NCBI RefSeq assembly: GCF_039545135.1
Contig: NZ_BAABRU010000008.1
Location: 186,001 to 250,000, forward strand
Reading direction: 5' to 3'
Length of the DNA: 64,000 nucleotides
Source of the DNA: Herpetosiphon gulosus
GTDB lineage: Bacteria; Chloroflexota; Chloroflexia; Chloroflexales; Herpetosiphonaceae
Part shown: piece by piece, positions 44,001 to 54,027 of the stretch
Layout of the letters: every line of letters begins with the position of its first letter
Numbering within the stretch: the first letter of the stretch is position 1
The notes under the pieces: generated by a model
What the model saw: only the letters and a program-made list of their open reading frames with translations
What the model was told of the DNA's origin: nothing
The model's database searches: none
Translations under genes and position numbers: made by a program

Positions 44001-44906
44001 GGCCTGAATCACGGCGGCCTGACCATCGATGCTCGGTGCGGTGTAGCCAATTTTGAGCGCACCATCGTTGTTGACGGCTGAGCCTTTGATCACCGCATAA
44101 ATTGAATCGCCATCGGCGAGTGCATCGTCAAGCCGTTTCAAAACCACGATACCTGCGCCGTTACCGTTGAGTGTGCCTTGGGCTTGGGCATCGAAGGTGC
44201 GGCAATGGCCGTCAGGGGCGAGAATGCCGCCTTCTTGAGCCAGATAGCCTTGATGTTGCGGCACGGTGATCGAAATTCCGCCAGCTAGCGCGATATCGCA
44301 TTGGTAGCCCAACAGGCTTTGGCAGGCCAAATGGGTTGCTACCAATGAAGTTGAACAGGCACTTTGCACGCTAAAACTTGGCCCGCGCAAATTCAACTTA
44401 TAGCTGACTCGGGTGGGCAAAAAGTCTTTGTCGTTGCCCATGATCAATTGAAACAGATCGGGAATTGTGCCCCGGCCTTGTTGGCTAGCAAGGTTACGCA
44501 GCAAGTAGGTATTGAGGCTGGAGCCAGCAAACACTCCGATCAAACCGGGGTAGGTTGAGGCGTTGTAGCCTGCATGCTCCAAGGCTTGCCAAGCACACTC
44601 CAGAAAAATTCGTTGCTGCGGATCGAGCAATTCGGCCTCGCGTGGCGAATAGCCGAAAAAAGCTGCATCGAATAGCTCAATGCCTTCGAGTACCGAGCCA
44701 GCTTTGACATAGCGCGGATGGGCTAATTGCTCAGGCGTTACGCCTGCGGCCAGCAGTTGCTCATCATCAAAAAAGCTAATGCCCTCGGCTCCAGCACAAA
44801 GCTGCTGCCAAAAACGATCAGGATCGGCAGCGCCAGCCCAGCGCCCCGCTAAGCCCACCACAGCAATATCAAAATTGCCATCGGTTTCATCATAACTCAT
44901 CGACAT
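40992..44906 (-). CDS. Terminal PKS module KS-AT-ACP-TE
   Basis: A 1304-residue synthase. The ketosynthase covers residues 12-435 (SACSTS Cys184, EAHGTA His320, NFGH His360). The acyltransferase spans about 535-860 (GHSLG Ser629; selectivity region RVAAHS rather than the typical HAFHS or YASH). The carrier domain is at about 935-1005 (ELGGDSL Ser965). The type I thioesterase is at about 1020-1290 (GGWSMGG Ser1097; PGTHN His). No reductive domain is present, so the last extension keeps its beta-keto group. The TE releases the product by hydrolysis or cyclisation. It is 11 bp from the NRPS gene upstream. Confidence 0.95.
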   Translation of the reverse strand: MSMSYDETDGNFDIAVVGLAGRWAGAADPDRFWQQLCAGAEGISFFDDEQLLAAGVTPEQLAHPRYVKAGSVLEGIELFDAAFFGYSPREAELLDPQQRIFLECAWQALEHAGYNASTYPGLIGVFAGSSLNTYLLRNLASQQGRGTIPDLFQLIMGNDKDFLPTRVSYKLNLRGPSFSVQSACSTSLVATHLACQSLLGYQCDIALAGGISITVPQHQGYLAQEGGILAPDGHCRTFDAQAQGTLNGNGAGIVVLKRLDDALADGDSIYAVIKGSAVNNDGALKIGYTAPSIDGQAAVIQAAQAVAEVDPATISYIEAHGTATALGDPIEVAALTKAFRQQTDKTQFCMLGSVKSNFGHLDTAAGVTSLIKTVLALHHNKIPASLHFQTPNPQLELESSPFYVNTELSDWPSDQPIRRAGVSSFGIGGTNAHIVLEEAPALEATEETDAWQMLVISGRNRATLNAATKNLAEHLEANPQLALADVAYTLQVGRQAFHHRRVLLCRSLDEASQILRQRDKRMISGQVSAATPAVVFMFPGGGVQYPSMGQELYQTQPTFRAAVEHCLGMLKPETSANLRQLVYSENAKVDEQQLATMLYSLLAIFISEYALAQLWLAWGIQPVALIGHSLGEYTAAHLAGSISLEAALRLVELRGRLMDQLEDGAMINIALAEAEVLPLLGEQLSLAAVNGPEHSVVAGSITAIQTLELELERREIKYRRLPIRVAAHSSLLKPIVAEFAAFAQTINMQPATIPYISNVTGGWMRHEQWSNPNYWTEHLQSTVRFSAGMSQLLQNPAHLFLEVGPGQTLTTLTRAQANFGAERVVAQSMRHPQDQQTDTQCLLNAVGRLWLAGVAIDWAKLSEIKRRRVALPTYPFERKRYWVEQFINTETQGPSLLEAAQGGYSLPETSEQTEVSAGYERPNLTSEYVAPSNNLEHMITALWGAVLGVPLIGIHDNFFELGGDSLLALQVATHLTEKVHTTIGVRSLFEAPTIAELAQLVQAQTADQAGELSSLVRLQPQGQAAPFFCIHPMSGMANVYAALAQLLGTQRPFYGVQAFGLEYPEMPLDDIKVMAQRYLSDIRQVQPQGPYLLGGWSMGGSIAFEIASQLVAQGETVGLLALIDTPAKLTGTSPATLTDLELLIAMLGVDANILGIDDPKAAASEAVWNELLSIIKQHLGLPESYTLQRLRHLVSTFRTHSQAVWSYQPVKYPNDLLILRAADLAGEHDDQLNEAYRMADLGWSQFVTGQIQVQTIPGTHNTLLNEPSLPILASQLAVALHNVAANPSLTTSHHEGSNEIAIMD

Positions 44907-44917
44907 ATTCCTCTCTG

Positions 44918-47900
44918 CTAGCGGCGGCGACGTTGGCGTTGCATGGCTTGGCGCTGCTGCTGTGCTCGATTATCGCGATCAACAAAGGTTGAAGCTTGGG
45001 TCGATTGTTCGCTGCTCAAGTAAACCGCTAAACTTTGAATAGTTGGATATTTGAACAAATCTAAGAGCACCAACTCGCGGCCTAAAAGCTCTTGCAAGCG
45101 GCTATGCACCTGCACCATTGCCAGCGAATTGCCACCAAGATCGAAGAAATTGGCTTGGGTGCTCAGCGCTGGCACGTTTAATACTTCTTGCCAGAGTGTG
45201 GTTAATGTTTGTTCAAGGTTGGTTTGGGGTGCAGCATTAGCACTCGTGGCTGGATTTAGGTTGGGCGTATGCTCGGCTAATTTGCGCTGATCGATCTTAC
45301 CGTTGGGCGTTAGCGGCATGCTTGGCAAGACCACGAAGGCACTAGGTACGGCAAATGCTGGCAGTTTTTGCTTGGCATAGGCTTGTAAATCTGCCGCTAA
45401 ATCGTAGCTTGCTGGGGCTTGGCTGGTGGCTGCGGCGATTTGCAGTTCGCTTAGGGCATTGCTGCTGGTGCTATTTGCCACAACATAAGCAATCAGCCGC
45501 GCCGTGCTGCTGGCTTGATCGTGCACCAACACCACGCTTTGCTCAACTGCTGGATGCGTATTCAGCAGGCTACTAATTTCGCCTAGCTCAATCCGATGGC
45601 CGCGTAGTTTGATTTGCTGATCGATCCGTCCAACGAACTCTATTTGACCATCAATGCGATAGCGGCCTAGATCGCCAGTGCGATACAGGCGTTGGCCTAG
45701 AGTTGAGCTAAATTGGTTGGGGATAAAGTGCTCAGCGGTCAGATCAGGCCGTTTGAGATAGCCGCGGGCCACGCCAACCCCGCCAACATAGATTTCGCCA
45801 ATCACGCCAACTGGCACAATTTGCTGCTGTTGATCGAGCAAATAGACCTGTAAATTGGCTAGTGGGCGACCAATCGGTGGCGTACCTGTCAAATGTGGCT
45901 CAAGCTGAGTTAGGCTCGCGCAAACTGTGGTTTCGCTTGGCCCATAGGCATTGATCAAGTTGCGATCAACCGCCCAGCGTTGTACCACCTCGTTGCTCGA
46001 AGCCTCGCCAGCGGCAATGACCGTGGTCAAGCTAGGGGCTTGATCAGCTGATAAGACTGCCAATAACGATGGAGGCAAGGTTGCCACACTAATATTGTGT
46101 TGGCGAATTAGCGCTAATACATCGGTACCGGCGGCTAGACCACCTGCGGGCATCAGTACTAAGCTTGCGCCTGAAGCCAAAGCCATGCCAATTTCCGAGA
46201 TTGCTGCATCGAAGCTGAACGAAGCAAATTGCAACACTCGGCTTTGCGCCGTTACCCCAAAACCAGCAATTTGGGCTGTTACCAAGTTGGTTAGGCCTTG
46301 CTGGCTGACCATCACGCCTTTGGGCTGGCCAGTTGAGCCAGAGGTATAGACGACATAGGCCAAGTTGCTGAGCTGAACGGTACTGGTAAGATTTTGGCTT
46401 GGCTCACTGCCATCGCACATTGTTGCCAGATCAAGCACGGTTAAATCGGCATGCTTGAGTTGTTGCACTTTTTCAAGCAAATGGCTTTGGGTCAAAACCA
46501 GTGCTGCTTGTGAATCGTTGAGCATCCAAGCCAAGCGCTCGTTGGGATAGGCTGGATCAAGCGGGATATACGCGCCGCCTGCTTTGAGTGTGGCCAACAA
46601 CCCAATAACCATCGCAATTGAGCGATCGCAGCAGATGCCAACCAAACTTTCAGGACCAACGCCTTGGGCTTGCAACCGATAGGCCAATTGATTGGCACGG
46701 CGATTAAGTTCGTAATAGCTGAGTGCCTGATCTTCGCCAATCAGGGCAATTGCCTCAGGTGTTTTGGCAACTTGGGCCTCAAATAGTTGGGCAAATGTAA
46801 GCTGATCAGGGTAGGCTTGGCTGGTATTGTTCCAAGCGTTGATAATTTGGGTTTGCTCAGCCGCTGTGAGCATAGCCAATTGTGAGATTTTGGTTTGCGG
46901 TTGTTGATTGATGCTGTTGAGTAATGTGACATAATGTTGGCTCATACGCTCAATCGTGCTGGCATCGAACAGATCAACGTTGTATTCAATCGTCGCGCGT
47001 AAGCCCTGCTCAAACTCAAACATCGACAGTGTGAGATCGAACTTTGAAGGGCTAGCCACATCTTCCAAAATATCGAAGGCTGAATGCTGACCACCCATCG
47101 AAACGTTTTGCAGCACAAACAACACTTGAAATAGCGCTGAACGGCTGAGATCGCGGGTTGGTTGCAGGGCATCGACCAACATTTCAAATGGCAAATCTTG
47201 GTGGGCGTAGGCTCCCAGCGCCACTTCACGCACATGCTCCAGCAAATCGAGGAAGGTTGGATCATCAGCACATTTGACGCGCAGCACCAAGGTATTGACG
47301 AAAAATCCAATTAGATCTTCCAACTCACGCCGATTGCGGTTGGCGATCGGCGAACCGACAATGATGTCGTTTTGGCCGCTGTAGCGATGCAATAAGCTGA
47401 CCCATGCGCCGAGTAAGAGCATAAATAAGGTTGCTTGATGCTGCTGGCTAAGCTGATTGAGTTGATTGGTCAGCTCAGTGCTGATCCAAAAGGTGTGGCG
47501 ACCGCCCTTGAAGGTTTGAATGGCTGGACGTGGGCGATCGGTTGGCAAAGCCAGCACTGGCAATTCACCAGCAAGCTGATTTTTCCAATAGCTGAGTTGT
47601 TGATCGAGGGTTTCGCCTTGCAGCCATTCGCGTTGCCAAGCAGCAAAATCGGCATATTGCAAGGCCAATGGTGCAACTTGCGGTAACGGCTGCTGGTTTT
47701 CCAAGGCCGTGAAAATCGCCTCAAATTCTTGGATAAAGATCTTGACCGACCAGGCATCAAAGGCAATGTGATGGATAATTAGCAATAAAAGATGCTCGTC
47801 GGGGCTGATGCGCAGCAAATTGGCCCGAAACAGTTGATTATGGCGCAAATCAAAGGGGCGTTCAGTTTCAGCTTGCATAAACTGATGCACTGCTGCTTCA

Positions 47901-48301
47901 CGCTCGTTTGGGGTTAATTCACTTAGATCAACAATCGGCATTTCGACGCTTTCCAATGCCATAATTGATTGCTGGGGAATGCCATCGACCATGCTGAAAC
48001 TGGCGCGTAATGGCTCATGGCGTTGGAAAATCGCGGTCAAACACTGCGTCAAGATGCTGGGCAATTCAGGGTAAACGCCGCGAATCAGAATTGGAATTGA
48101 AATGTTGTATAAGGCCGCGTTGGGCTGAAGTTGCTCAATTAGCCAGAGCCGTTGTTGGGCAAACGACAACGGATAACTGCTTTGATCAAGCCGTGGCTGA
48201 ATCTGTTGGGCGGCTTTATTGGCTTTGTCTTGAATTTTTTGCAAAAGTAAGGCACGTTTGGCTGGCGAAAGTGCCGCTAAACGCTCAGAATAATCACTCA
48301 C
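44918..48301 (-). CDS. NRPS module C-A-PCP, aromatic-like pocket
   Basis: A 1127-residue synthetase. The condensation domain covers about 40-470 (HHIAFD). The adenylation domain spans about 490-1000 (YTSGSTGQPKG, NAYGPSETT, YRTGDLGRY, NGKID), and the carrier is at about 1045-1105 (FFDLGGNSL). Aligning the pocket by eye to PheA gives D-A-S-T-I-A-A-V-C-K, close to published Tyr/Phe codes. A basic QRQRRRR tail ends the protein and may dock to the PKS downstream. GAGG stands 7 nt before GTG at 48301, favouring it over the TTG at 48307. Confidence 0.93.
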   Translation of the reverse strand: MSDYSERLAALSPAKRALLLQKIQDKANKAAQQIQPRLDQSSYPLSFAQQRLWLIEQLQPNAALYNISIPILIRGVYPELPSILTQCLTAIFQRHEPLRASFSMVDGIPQQSIMALESVEMPIVDLSELTPNEREAAVHQFMQAETERPFDLRHNQLFRANLLRISPDEHLLLLIIHHIAFDAWSVKIFIQEFEAIFTALENQQPLPQVAPLALQYADFAAWQREWLQGETLDQQLSYWKNQLAGELPVLALPTDRPRPAIQTFKGGRHTFWISTELTNQLNQLSQQHQATLFMLLLGAWVSLLHRYSGQNDIIVGSPIANRNRRELEDLIGFFVNTLVLRVKCADDPTFLDLLEHVREVALGAYAHQDLPFEMLVDALQPTRDLSRSALFQVLFVLQNVSMGGQHSAFDILEDVASPSKFDLTLSMFEFEQGLRATIEYNVDLFDASTIERMSQHYVTLLNSINQQPQTKISQLAMLTAAEQTQIINAWNNTSQAYPDQLTFAQLFEAQVAKTPEAIALIGEDQALSYYELNRRANQLAYRLQAQGVGPESLVGICCDRSIAMVIGLLATLKAGGAYIPLDPAYPNERLAWMLNDSQAALVLTQSHLLEKVQQLKHADLTVLDLATMCDGSEPSQNLTSTVQLSNLAYVVYTSGSTGQPKGVMVSQQGLTNLVTAQIAGFGVTAQSRVLQFASFSFDAAISEIGMALASGASLVLMPAGGLAAGTDVLALIRQHNISVATLPPSLLAVLSADQAPSLTTVIAAGEASSNEVVQRWAVDRNLINAYGPSETTVCASLTQLEPHLTGTPPIGRPLANLQVYLLDQQQQIVPVGVIGEIYVGGVGVARGYLKRPDLTAEHFIPNQFSSTLGQRLYRTGDLGRYRIDGQIEFVGRIDQQIKLRGHRIELGEISSLLNTHPAVEQSVVLVHDQASSTARLIAYVVANSTSSNALSELQIAAATSQAPASYDLAADLQAYAKQKLPAFAVPSAFVVLPSMPLTPNGKIDQRKLAEHTPNLNPATSANAAPQTNLEQTLTTLWQEVLNVPALSTQANFFDLGGNSLAMVQVHSRLQELLGRELVLLDLFKYPTIQSLAVYLSSEQSTQASTFVDRDNRAQQQRQAMQRQRRRR

Positions 48302-48332
48302 AATCAAACCTCAACTACACACAAAACTATAT

Positions 48333-48450
48333 ATGTCCTCACCCCCAACCCCTCGCCCACTGCGGCGGGCGAGGGGTGTTCCAATGTTCATGCTGGGGTG
48401 GTTCCCCCTTGCCTCGCGTGCGGGAGAGGGGGCTAGGGGGTGAGGGCATG
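48333..48450. repeat. Dispersed palindromic repeat, family A, copy 5
   Basis: The copy runs from ATGTCCTCACCCCCAACCCC (48333) to GGGGGTGAGGGCAT (ending 48449) in the 210-bp gap between two NRPS-line genes. A family B fragment, GTGCAGGGGGTTTTAACC, follows at 48499. Confidence 0.8.
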
Positions 48451-48511
48451 AACATCGACACGCATCCCACCCAACTATTGTTAAAACCTACCCTTGAAAG
48501 TGCAGGGGGTT

Positions 48512-51500
48512 TTAACCTAATCCTGCTTCAAGTTCGGCTTCTGATAATCCTTCAAGCTCGGCTAAGAGTGCATCCATCTCGGCTGAATCGATTTGTTCAA
48601 GTTGCAGTTCGGCGATGCAATTGGCCAGTTCGGCGATGGTTGGCGCGGCGAATAGTTGATACAGCCGCACTTCAAGGTTAAAGCTGTCGCGCAAACGTGA
48701 AACAAGCTGAGTTGCTAGCAGCGAATGGCCGCCCAAGGCAAAAAAGTTGTCGTGAATGCCGATCTTGGGCTTGCCGAGAATATCTTGCCAAATGCTGACC
48801 AACTGTTCTTCGATGATATTGGTTGGTTGATCGAGCGCGGTTGGTTGGTTGGTGGCATCGAGTTGGCCTAAAGCAGTTAGATCAATCGCCCCGCTGTTGG
48901 TGCGCGGCAATTCAGCAACACGATACCATTCCAGCGTGGCCGAGCCAAAATAGCTATTGGCCAGTTGGCGATAACGATCGTGGCTGAGTGGACCATGCTG
49001 ATCCGTTGTATAAAGATTGATGCGTTGTTGTAAGGGTTGGCTGGCTGCCAGATCTTGGCGCAGCGCCGGGCTATCAGCATTTAAGCCAATCATTACTAGC
49101 GGATATTGGCGTTGGCTGATGCCCGTTAAGAGTGATTGCAAGCCTTGTTGTAAGCCAATCACGTTGTAGCCGCGCTCGGCAGAAAGGTTGCGAATTTGCT
49201 GCGGATTATTGAGACTCATCCCAATATTGTCCCATTGGGTCCAGTTCAAACAGAGCGCTTTGGGATGTGTGGTTTGGCGTTGATGCAGTATAAAGCTATC
49301 GAGAAAGCTATTGGCTGCCGAGTAGGCGCTAAATGTCGCTCCGCCGAAAAAGCTATTAATCGATGACATCGCCACAATTGGCAGTTCTGGGCGCTGGCTC
49401 AAGGCCTGTTGCAAGGCCCAAGTGCCATAAACTTTGGGCGCGAACATCATTTCAAAGGTGGCTAGGCTTTCGTTGGTAATCCAGTGGCGATCCATCACCG
49501 TCCAGTGATATGCCAAATTGCCAGCCCCCGCAAAGTGGAAAACCCCCGCCAAGGGTTGATTCCAGCGCTGTTCTGCATCATTAATTAAGCGAGCCAATTG
49601 ATCTGAATCGGTGATATCCACCGCTTGGTAATGCACATCGTTGCTAATATCGATCAGATCTTTATAGGCACGTAAACGTTTGCCTAGGCTGCTATCAGCG
49701 CCCAGCTGCTTGGCCCAATCGCTGCCCAATGGCAACTCAGTTGAGCCTGTGATCAGCAAACGGGCGTTGTAGTTTTGCAGCAACCAGCGGGCAAATTGGC
49801 TGCCAATGCCGCCCAAGCCACCAGTCACCAAATACAGCCCACCTTTGACCAGCGGCGATTCGACTGGGCTTGATTGCGCGATCTCAGCTTCGACTAACTG
49901 TGGCACGAAGCGTTGACCAGCCCGATAAGCTACCTCGGCGTTGGGCTTTGGCTGAGCCAGTTCGTGGTAAATGTGTTGGCTGTTCGTCGTTGCGTCTGCT
50001 GCATCAAGGTCAATATGCTGGCAGCTGAGCCAATCAATTTCCAAAGGCACGGTTTTGAGCAAACCATGAAGTGGAGCCGCCGCGTAAACCACCTGATCGC
50101 TGGAGTTAATCGCATGACTGCGTTGTGAAACCACGGTTAAGCTAGCTTGGCTGAGCTTTTGCTTAGCTAAGGCTTGGGTTAGGAACAAAATACTATAGGC
50201 TCCACGATATTGGGCGGCGGCCAAATCGCCAACTTGCTCGATCGTGCTAGGCAGATCGTAGCTATACAAGTGAACATAATCGTGAATATTGGCGGTAGCA
50301 AGGGCGGCAGCGAGTTGGTGATAATGCTCAGGCTCGTGCAAATTAATCGTGTACTGTTGACCCTGCTGACTGAATGTGTCGCCAGCGCTGATCAAAACCC
50401 AAGCACGATTCTGCTGTTCGAGCAAAGCGATTAGCTCACGAGCTAGTGCGCTGTCGTCGCTGAAAATTGCATAGCTTGGCTTGAGCAAGACCGGATTATG
50501 GCGCTTGCTGACAGGCTGCCATTGCTTGCTAAAAAACCAGCGTGGCAAGGTTTGCTGGTTGGCTAACGCTAAATCGATTGGCTTGGTGATGCTGCTAAAT
50601 TCGCCATTGATAAAGCGCTGGCTCAATTGCGAACGCTGAATCTTGCCAATTGCTGTTTTGGGAATATCGTGCTTGGCAACTGGTAGCACATAGCTGGGGT
50701 TGATGCCAATTTTTTGCACGACAACTTCGCGAATCTGGTTAATTTGGGCTAGCTGTTGATCAAATTCAGCAGATTTTGAAACATAAAAAATCACCAGCGA
50801 TTCAGTGCCGCCCGTATGTTTGCTTGGCACGCTGCAAGCCGCCGTGTAGGAAACTTCCACGCCTTCGAGCGTTTCAACCAAGGCTTCGATTTCGTGGTTG
50901 TGGTAATTGATGCCGTTGATGATGATCACATCTTTTTCACGGCCAGCAATTGTCAAACGACCTTGGTGCAAAAAGGCCAAATCACCAGTCGTAAACCAAC
51001 CATCATCAGTAAAAACTTCGCGGTTAAGCTCGGGGTTGCGGTAGTAGCCAGCGGTGATCGTTGGGCCTTGGATTTGCAAACGACCAATCAGATCTTCGCT
51101 GAGTAATTGATTGTTGCTGTTGACAATTCGTAGCGAAACCCCGGGCAATGGTGCACCAACTTCGACGAATGCTACGCCAATGCTATCGGCGCTGGCTGGC
51201 TGAATCACCCCGGTTAATGAGGCTTGGTCGAGTTCGTGAAAGCCAGTATTTGCTCCAAGCACCAGTTGATCGGATGAGCTAATGCCCGATGAGGTTTCTG
51301 ACATGCCATAGGCGGGGTGCATGGCGGTTGCGGGCAGGCCATGGGCTTGCAACAAACCAAGAAAATTCAAGGCAGTTTGTTTATTGATGCCCTCGCCACC
51401 ATTCAAAATAAAGCGCAACGAGCTGAGATTGCGGCGGCGGCTATTGACCCGTTCATGTTGATCGTTGATCAAAGCATAGGCAAAGTTGGGTGACCAAGTA

Positions 51501-53968
51501 ATCGTGGCGCGATACTGCTCAAGCAAATCCAACCAACGCACTGGATCTTCCAGAATATAGTCGGTTTTGGCCTGAATTTGGCGACAGCCCAAGCATACAT
51601 CATGAATGTGGAACATCACAATTCCACCAACATGATCGAGCGGCATCCAATTTAATGAAACATCGTTATGATCAAAATGATTATGCTGAGCGCTGGCTTT
51701 GGAGCGACTGATAATATTGTGATGGCTTAATTCGACCCCTTTGGGAAGGCCAGTGCTACCCGAGGTAAACAACAACAACGCTGAATCGTGTGGCGAGAGT
51801 TGTTGATGCTGCTGATCAGGTTGATATTGGCGCAACTGTTCGGCGGTCTGAATCGCTGGTTTTGCCACACCCAAGCCATTAAAGATCCGCTGCAAGTGGC
51901 TCAAGCTGGCTTGTTCACTGACGATCAGCGGTTGTTCTAAGGTTTGCCAAGTGTTGTAGAGCTTGCTGACGGCGGGGTTATTGGGATCGCTGCTGTTCGG
52001 CAAGGCCAAGGGAACCGCCGTAAAACCACCAAGCATACAAGCCCAAAATGCCACGACAAATGGCTCGTTATGGGCAAATTGCAGTACCACATGCTGGCCA
52101 TGCTGCAAGCCTGCCGCCCGCAAACCAGCCAAAACCGCCTCGGCATCAGCCAATAATGCAGCATACGATTGAAACAACGCTTTACCATCGGCTTCGATAT
52201 AGCTAATGCCATGTTCAGGATAATCTTTGGCTGCCAGCACTAAGGCCTCGGCCAAGGTCAATGGCGTTTGCTCGGCCTTGATCAACGGTGGGCCAACTGC
52301 CAACGCTGGCTTGACCTGAGTTGACAATGCTTCGATTGGTTGCTCGCTGATCGTGCGTTGCGGTGTGCCAAAATTACCAGTTTCGACCATTGGCACCAAA
52401 TCATCGATGTGCAATGGTGTTGTGGCTTGGAAGATCGGCTGAGCTACTACCGCTAGCTCTGCGCCATTGGCCGCTTGTTGTAGTTGGGCTTGTAAATCAG
52501 CGATTTGCTGGCTATCGAGCAGGCTAGTTTGGGCTAATTGTTGACGATCAAGCTGGCCATCGGCAGTACGCGGCAGGCGATCAACTTGGATCAGGCCGAG
52601 GCTTGGGAGTTGGCAATCAAGCTGAGCTTCAAGGTAGTTCAGGATGTCGCTTGGCTCAACTTGCTGCTTGGCGACCACAAAGCCTGTTAATTGCTCGGTA
52701 TTGCTCAGGGTTGTGCGCCGCACGATACAACATTCAACAATTGCCGGATGGTTTTCGAGCAGGCTTTCTAATTCTTGCAACAAACTAGACATTCCAGCCA
52801 GTTCAATCGCTGCATCAAGGCTGCCACTAATGCTCAGCCGCCCATCATCTTGCCAACGGGCCAGATAGCGCGTTTGGTAGAGTTGGGTATCGGCAGCAAA
52901 TGGGCTGGCGATAAAACGCTCGACATTCAATTGGGCCTGCTCAAAGCCTGCAAAAACTCCTGCGCCAGCCACATATAACTCACCAGTTAAGCCGATTGGC
53001 GCGAGTTGTTTGTGTTGGTCGAGAATCAAAGCTTGGGTATGTGGTACAGGTTTGCCGCTATGAATTTGGCTGGAAGCTTGGGTTTGAGTGTTTGCCCCAA
53101 CCACGGTCAGCAATTGAAAGGCTGGGAACCCATAGTAATTGTGCCAAGCAGTTTGTTGTTGTTTGAGTTGTTGCTTGAGCGCTTCGCCATCGAGTAAGCC
53201 TTCGCCGCTGCTCAGAATATGGCGCACTTTGGGCAATTCTGGCTGTTGCGCGAACAATTGGCCCAACGTTGAAAGCGTCAAAATCAAGGTTTGAGGCTGC
53301 TCAGCGGTGGTTTGATTGAATGTTTCAAGTGCGCTAAACCGCAGCGTGCCGCCGCTGGCGAGGGTCGCCAAACTCGCAAAGGCGCTAAAATCATTGAATT
53401 CCGGGCCTAGCCACAGGCTTTGCTGGAAACTGACCTTGGCTTTGCTCAGATTAAAATCGATAAAACTCAGCAGATTGGCTTGGCTGAGTTGGCCTGCTTC
53501 AATCAAACCGCTTGGATTCGAGGCCAAACTCAAGCCGATCAGGCTTTCGGCAGTCGCTGAATGAGGAGTGATTTCCGCCAGTTCGCTATTAATAAGTTGC
53601 TCAAATTCGATCTGGTTAGCAGCTACATTGTTGCTAGCCATTGAACCAACCAACACAAATTGCTGACGGGCCAAGACCTGTTGCAACCGAACTTTGGCTA
53701 AATTAGGGCTGAGCAAGGCATAGCGTGCGCCCAACAGCAACGTTGCCAAGATCGTGCTACAAATATCAATCGGGTTGGTTAGCAAAATGGCGACATGTGT
53801 GCCAACTCCAACCTGTTTGGCAGCTAGGCCGTTAGCAATCCGTTGGGCACGCTCAGCCAGCTCACGATACGAAACTACTTGGTCGTGATAACGCAGCGCC
53901 GCTTGGCTCGATCGTTGTTCAACAGCAGTTGCAAAACGTCGCTGGATACTCTGAAAATCCATTTCCAT
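48512..53968 (-). CDS. Degenerate A - acyl-AMP ligase - KR - carrier protein
   Basis: An 1818-residue protein. Residues about 5-480 have an AMP-binding fold without its core motifs: SLASNPSGLIEAG replaces TSGSTGxPKG, YQTRYLARW lacks TGD, and LPRTADGQLDR has Gln for the A10 Lys. An intact ligase follows (about 560-1120; LLFTSGSTGLPKGVELSHH, TTGDLAFL, IPKTAIGKIQR), resembling PksJ-type loading ligases. The KR spans about 1380-1600 (LVTGGLGGIGSQ, SSINSFF, YSAAN). Then LPRTNSGAIDL is an A10-like segment with Ala for Lys, and a carrier domain (ALGGHSL, Ser1749). With the C domain ending the previous protein it forms one module. The start may be 53968 or 53962. Confidence 0.88.
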   Translation of the reverse strand: MEMDFQSIQRRFATAVEQRSSQAALRYHDQVVSYRELAERAQRIANGLAAKQVGVGTHVAILLTNPIDICSTILATLLLGARYALLSPNLAKVRLQQVLARQQFVLVGSMASNNVAANQIEFEQLINSELAEITPHSATAESLIGLSLASNPSGLIEAGQLSQANLLSFIDFNLSKAKVSFQQSLWLGPEFNDFSAFASLATLASGGTLRFSALETFNQTTAEQPQTLILTLSTLGQLFAQQPELPKVRHILSSGEGLLDGEALKQQLKQQQTAWHNYYGFPAFQLLTVVGANTQTQASSQIHSGKPVPHTQALILDQHKQLAPIGLTGELYVAGAGVFAGFEQAQLNVERFIASPFAADTQLYQTRYLARWQDDGRLSISGSLDAAIELAGMSSLLQELESLLENHPAIVECCIVRRTTLSNTEQLTGFVVAKQQVEPSDILNYLEAQLDCQLPSLGLIQVDRLPRTADGQLDRQQLAQTSLLDSQQIADLQAQLQQAANGAELAVVAQPIFQATTPLHIDDLVPMVETGNFGTPQRTISEQPIEALSTQVKPALAVGPPLIKAEQTPLTLAEALVLAAKDYPEHGISYIEADGKALFQSYAALLADAEAVLAGLRAAGLQHGQHVVLQFAHNEPFVVAFWACMLGGFTAVPLALPNSSDPNNPAVSKLYNTWQTLEQPLIVSEQASLSHLQRIFNGLGVAKPAIQTAEQLRQYQPDQQHQQLSPHDSALLLFTSGSTGLPKGVELSHHNIISRSKASAQHNHFDHNDVSLNWMPLDHVGGIVMFHIHDVCLGCRQIQAKTDYILEDPVRWLDLLEQYRATITWSPNFAYALINDQHERVNSRRRNLSSLRFILNGGEGINKQTALNFLGLLQAHGLPATAMHPAYGMSETSSGISSSDQLVLGANTGFHELDQASLTGVIQPASADSIGVAFVEVGAPLPGVSLRIVNSNNQLLSEDLIGRLQIQGPTITAGYYRNPELNREVFTDDGWFTTGDLAFLHQGRLTIAGREKDVIIINGINYHNHEIEALVETLEGVEVSYTAACSVPSKHTGGTESLVIFYVSKSAEFDQQLAQINQIREVVVQKIGINPSYVLPVAKHDIPKTAIGKIQRSQLSQRFINGEFSSITKPIDLALANQQTLPRWFFSKQWQPVSKRHNPVLLKPSYAIFSDDSALARELIALLEQQNRAWVLISAGDTFSQQGQQYTINLHEPEHYHQLAAALATANIHDYVHLYSYDLPSTIEQVGDLAAAQYRGAYSILFLTQALAKQKLSQASLTVVSQRSHAINSSDQVVYAAAPLHGLLKTVPLEIDWLSCQHIDLDAADATTNSQHIYHELAQPKPNAEVAYRAGQRFVPQLVEAEIAQSSPVESPLVKGGLYLVTGGLGGIGSQFARWLLQNYNARLLITGSTELPLGSDWAKQLGADSSLGKRLRAYKDLIDISNDVHYQAVDITDSDQLARLINDAEQRWNQPLAGVFHFAGAGNLAYHWTVMDRHWITNESLATFEMMFAPKVYGTWALQQALSQRPELPIVAMSSINSFFGGATFSAYSAANSFLDSFILHQRQTTHPKALCLNWTQWDNIGMSLNNPQQIRNLSAERGYNVIGLQQGLQSLLTGISQRQYPLVMIGLNADSPALRQDLAASQPLQQRINLYTTDQHGPLSHDRYRQLANSYFGSATLEWYRVAELPRTNSGAIDLTALGQLDATNQPTALDQPTNIIEEQLVSIWQDILGKPKIGIHDNFFALGGHSLLATQLVSRLRDSFNLEVRLYQLFAAPTIAELANCIAELQLEQIDSAEMDALLAELEGLSEAELEAGLG

Positions 53969-54027
53969 TTCACCCTTTGCACACGTAACCAAGGGCCGGC
54001 CTGAACCAGCCCTTGATCGACGTAGAT

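Noticed and set aside
41380-48681. Numerous plus-strand frames of 60-220 residues across the NRPS/PKS genes
   Set aside because: They are antisense shadows of long, motif-complete modular synthases.
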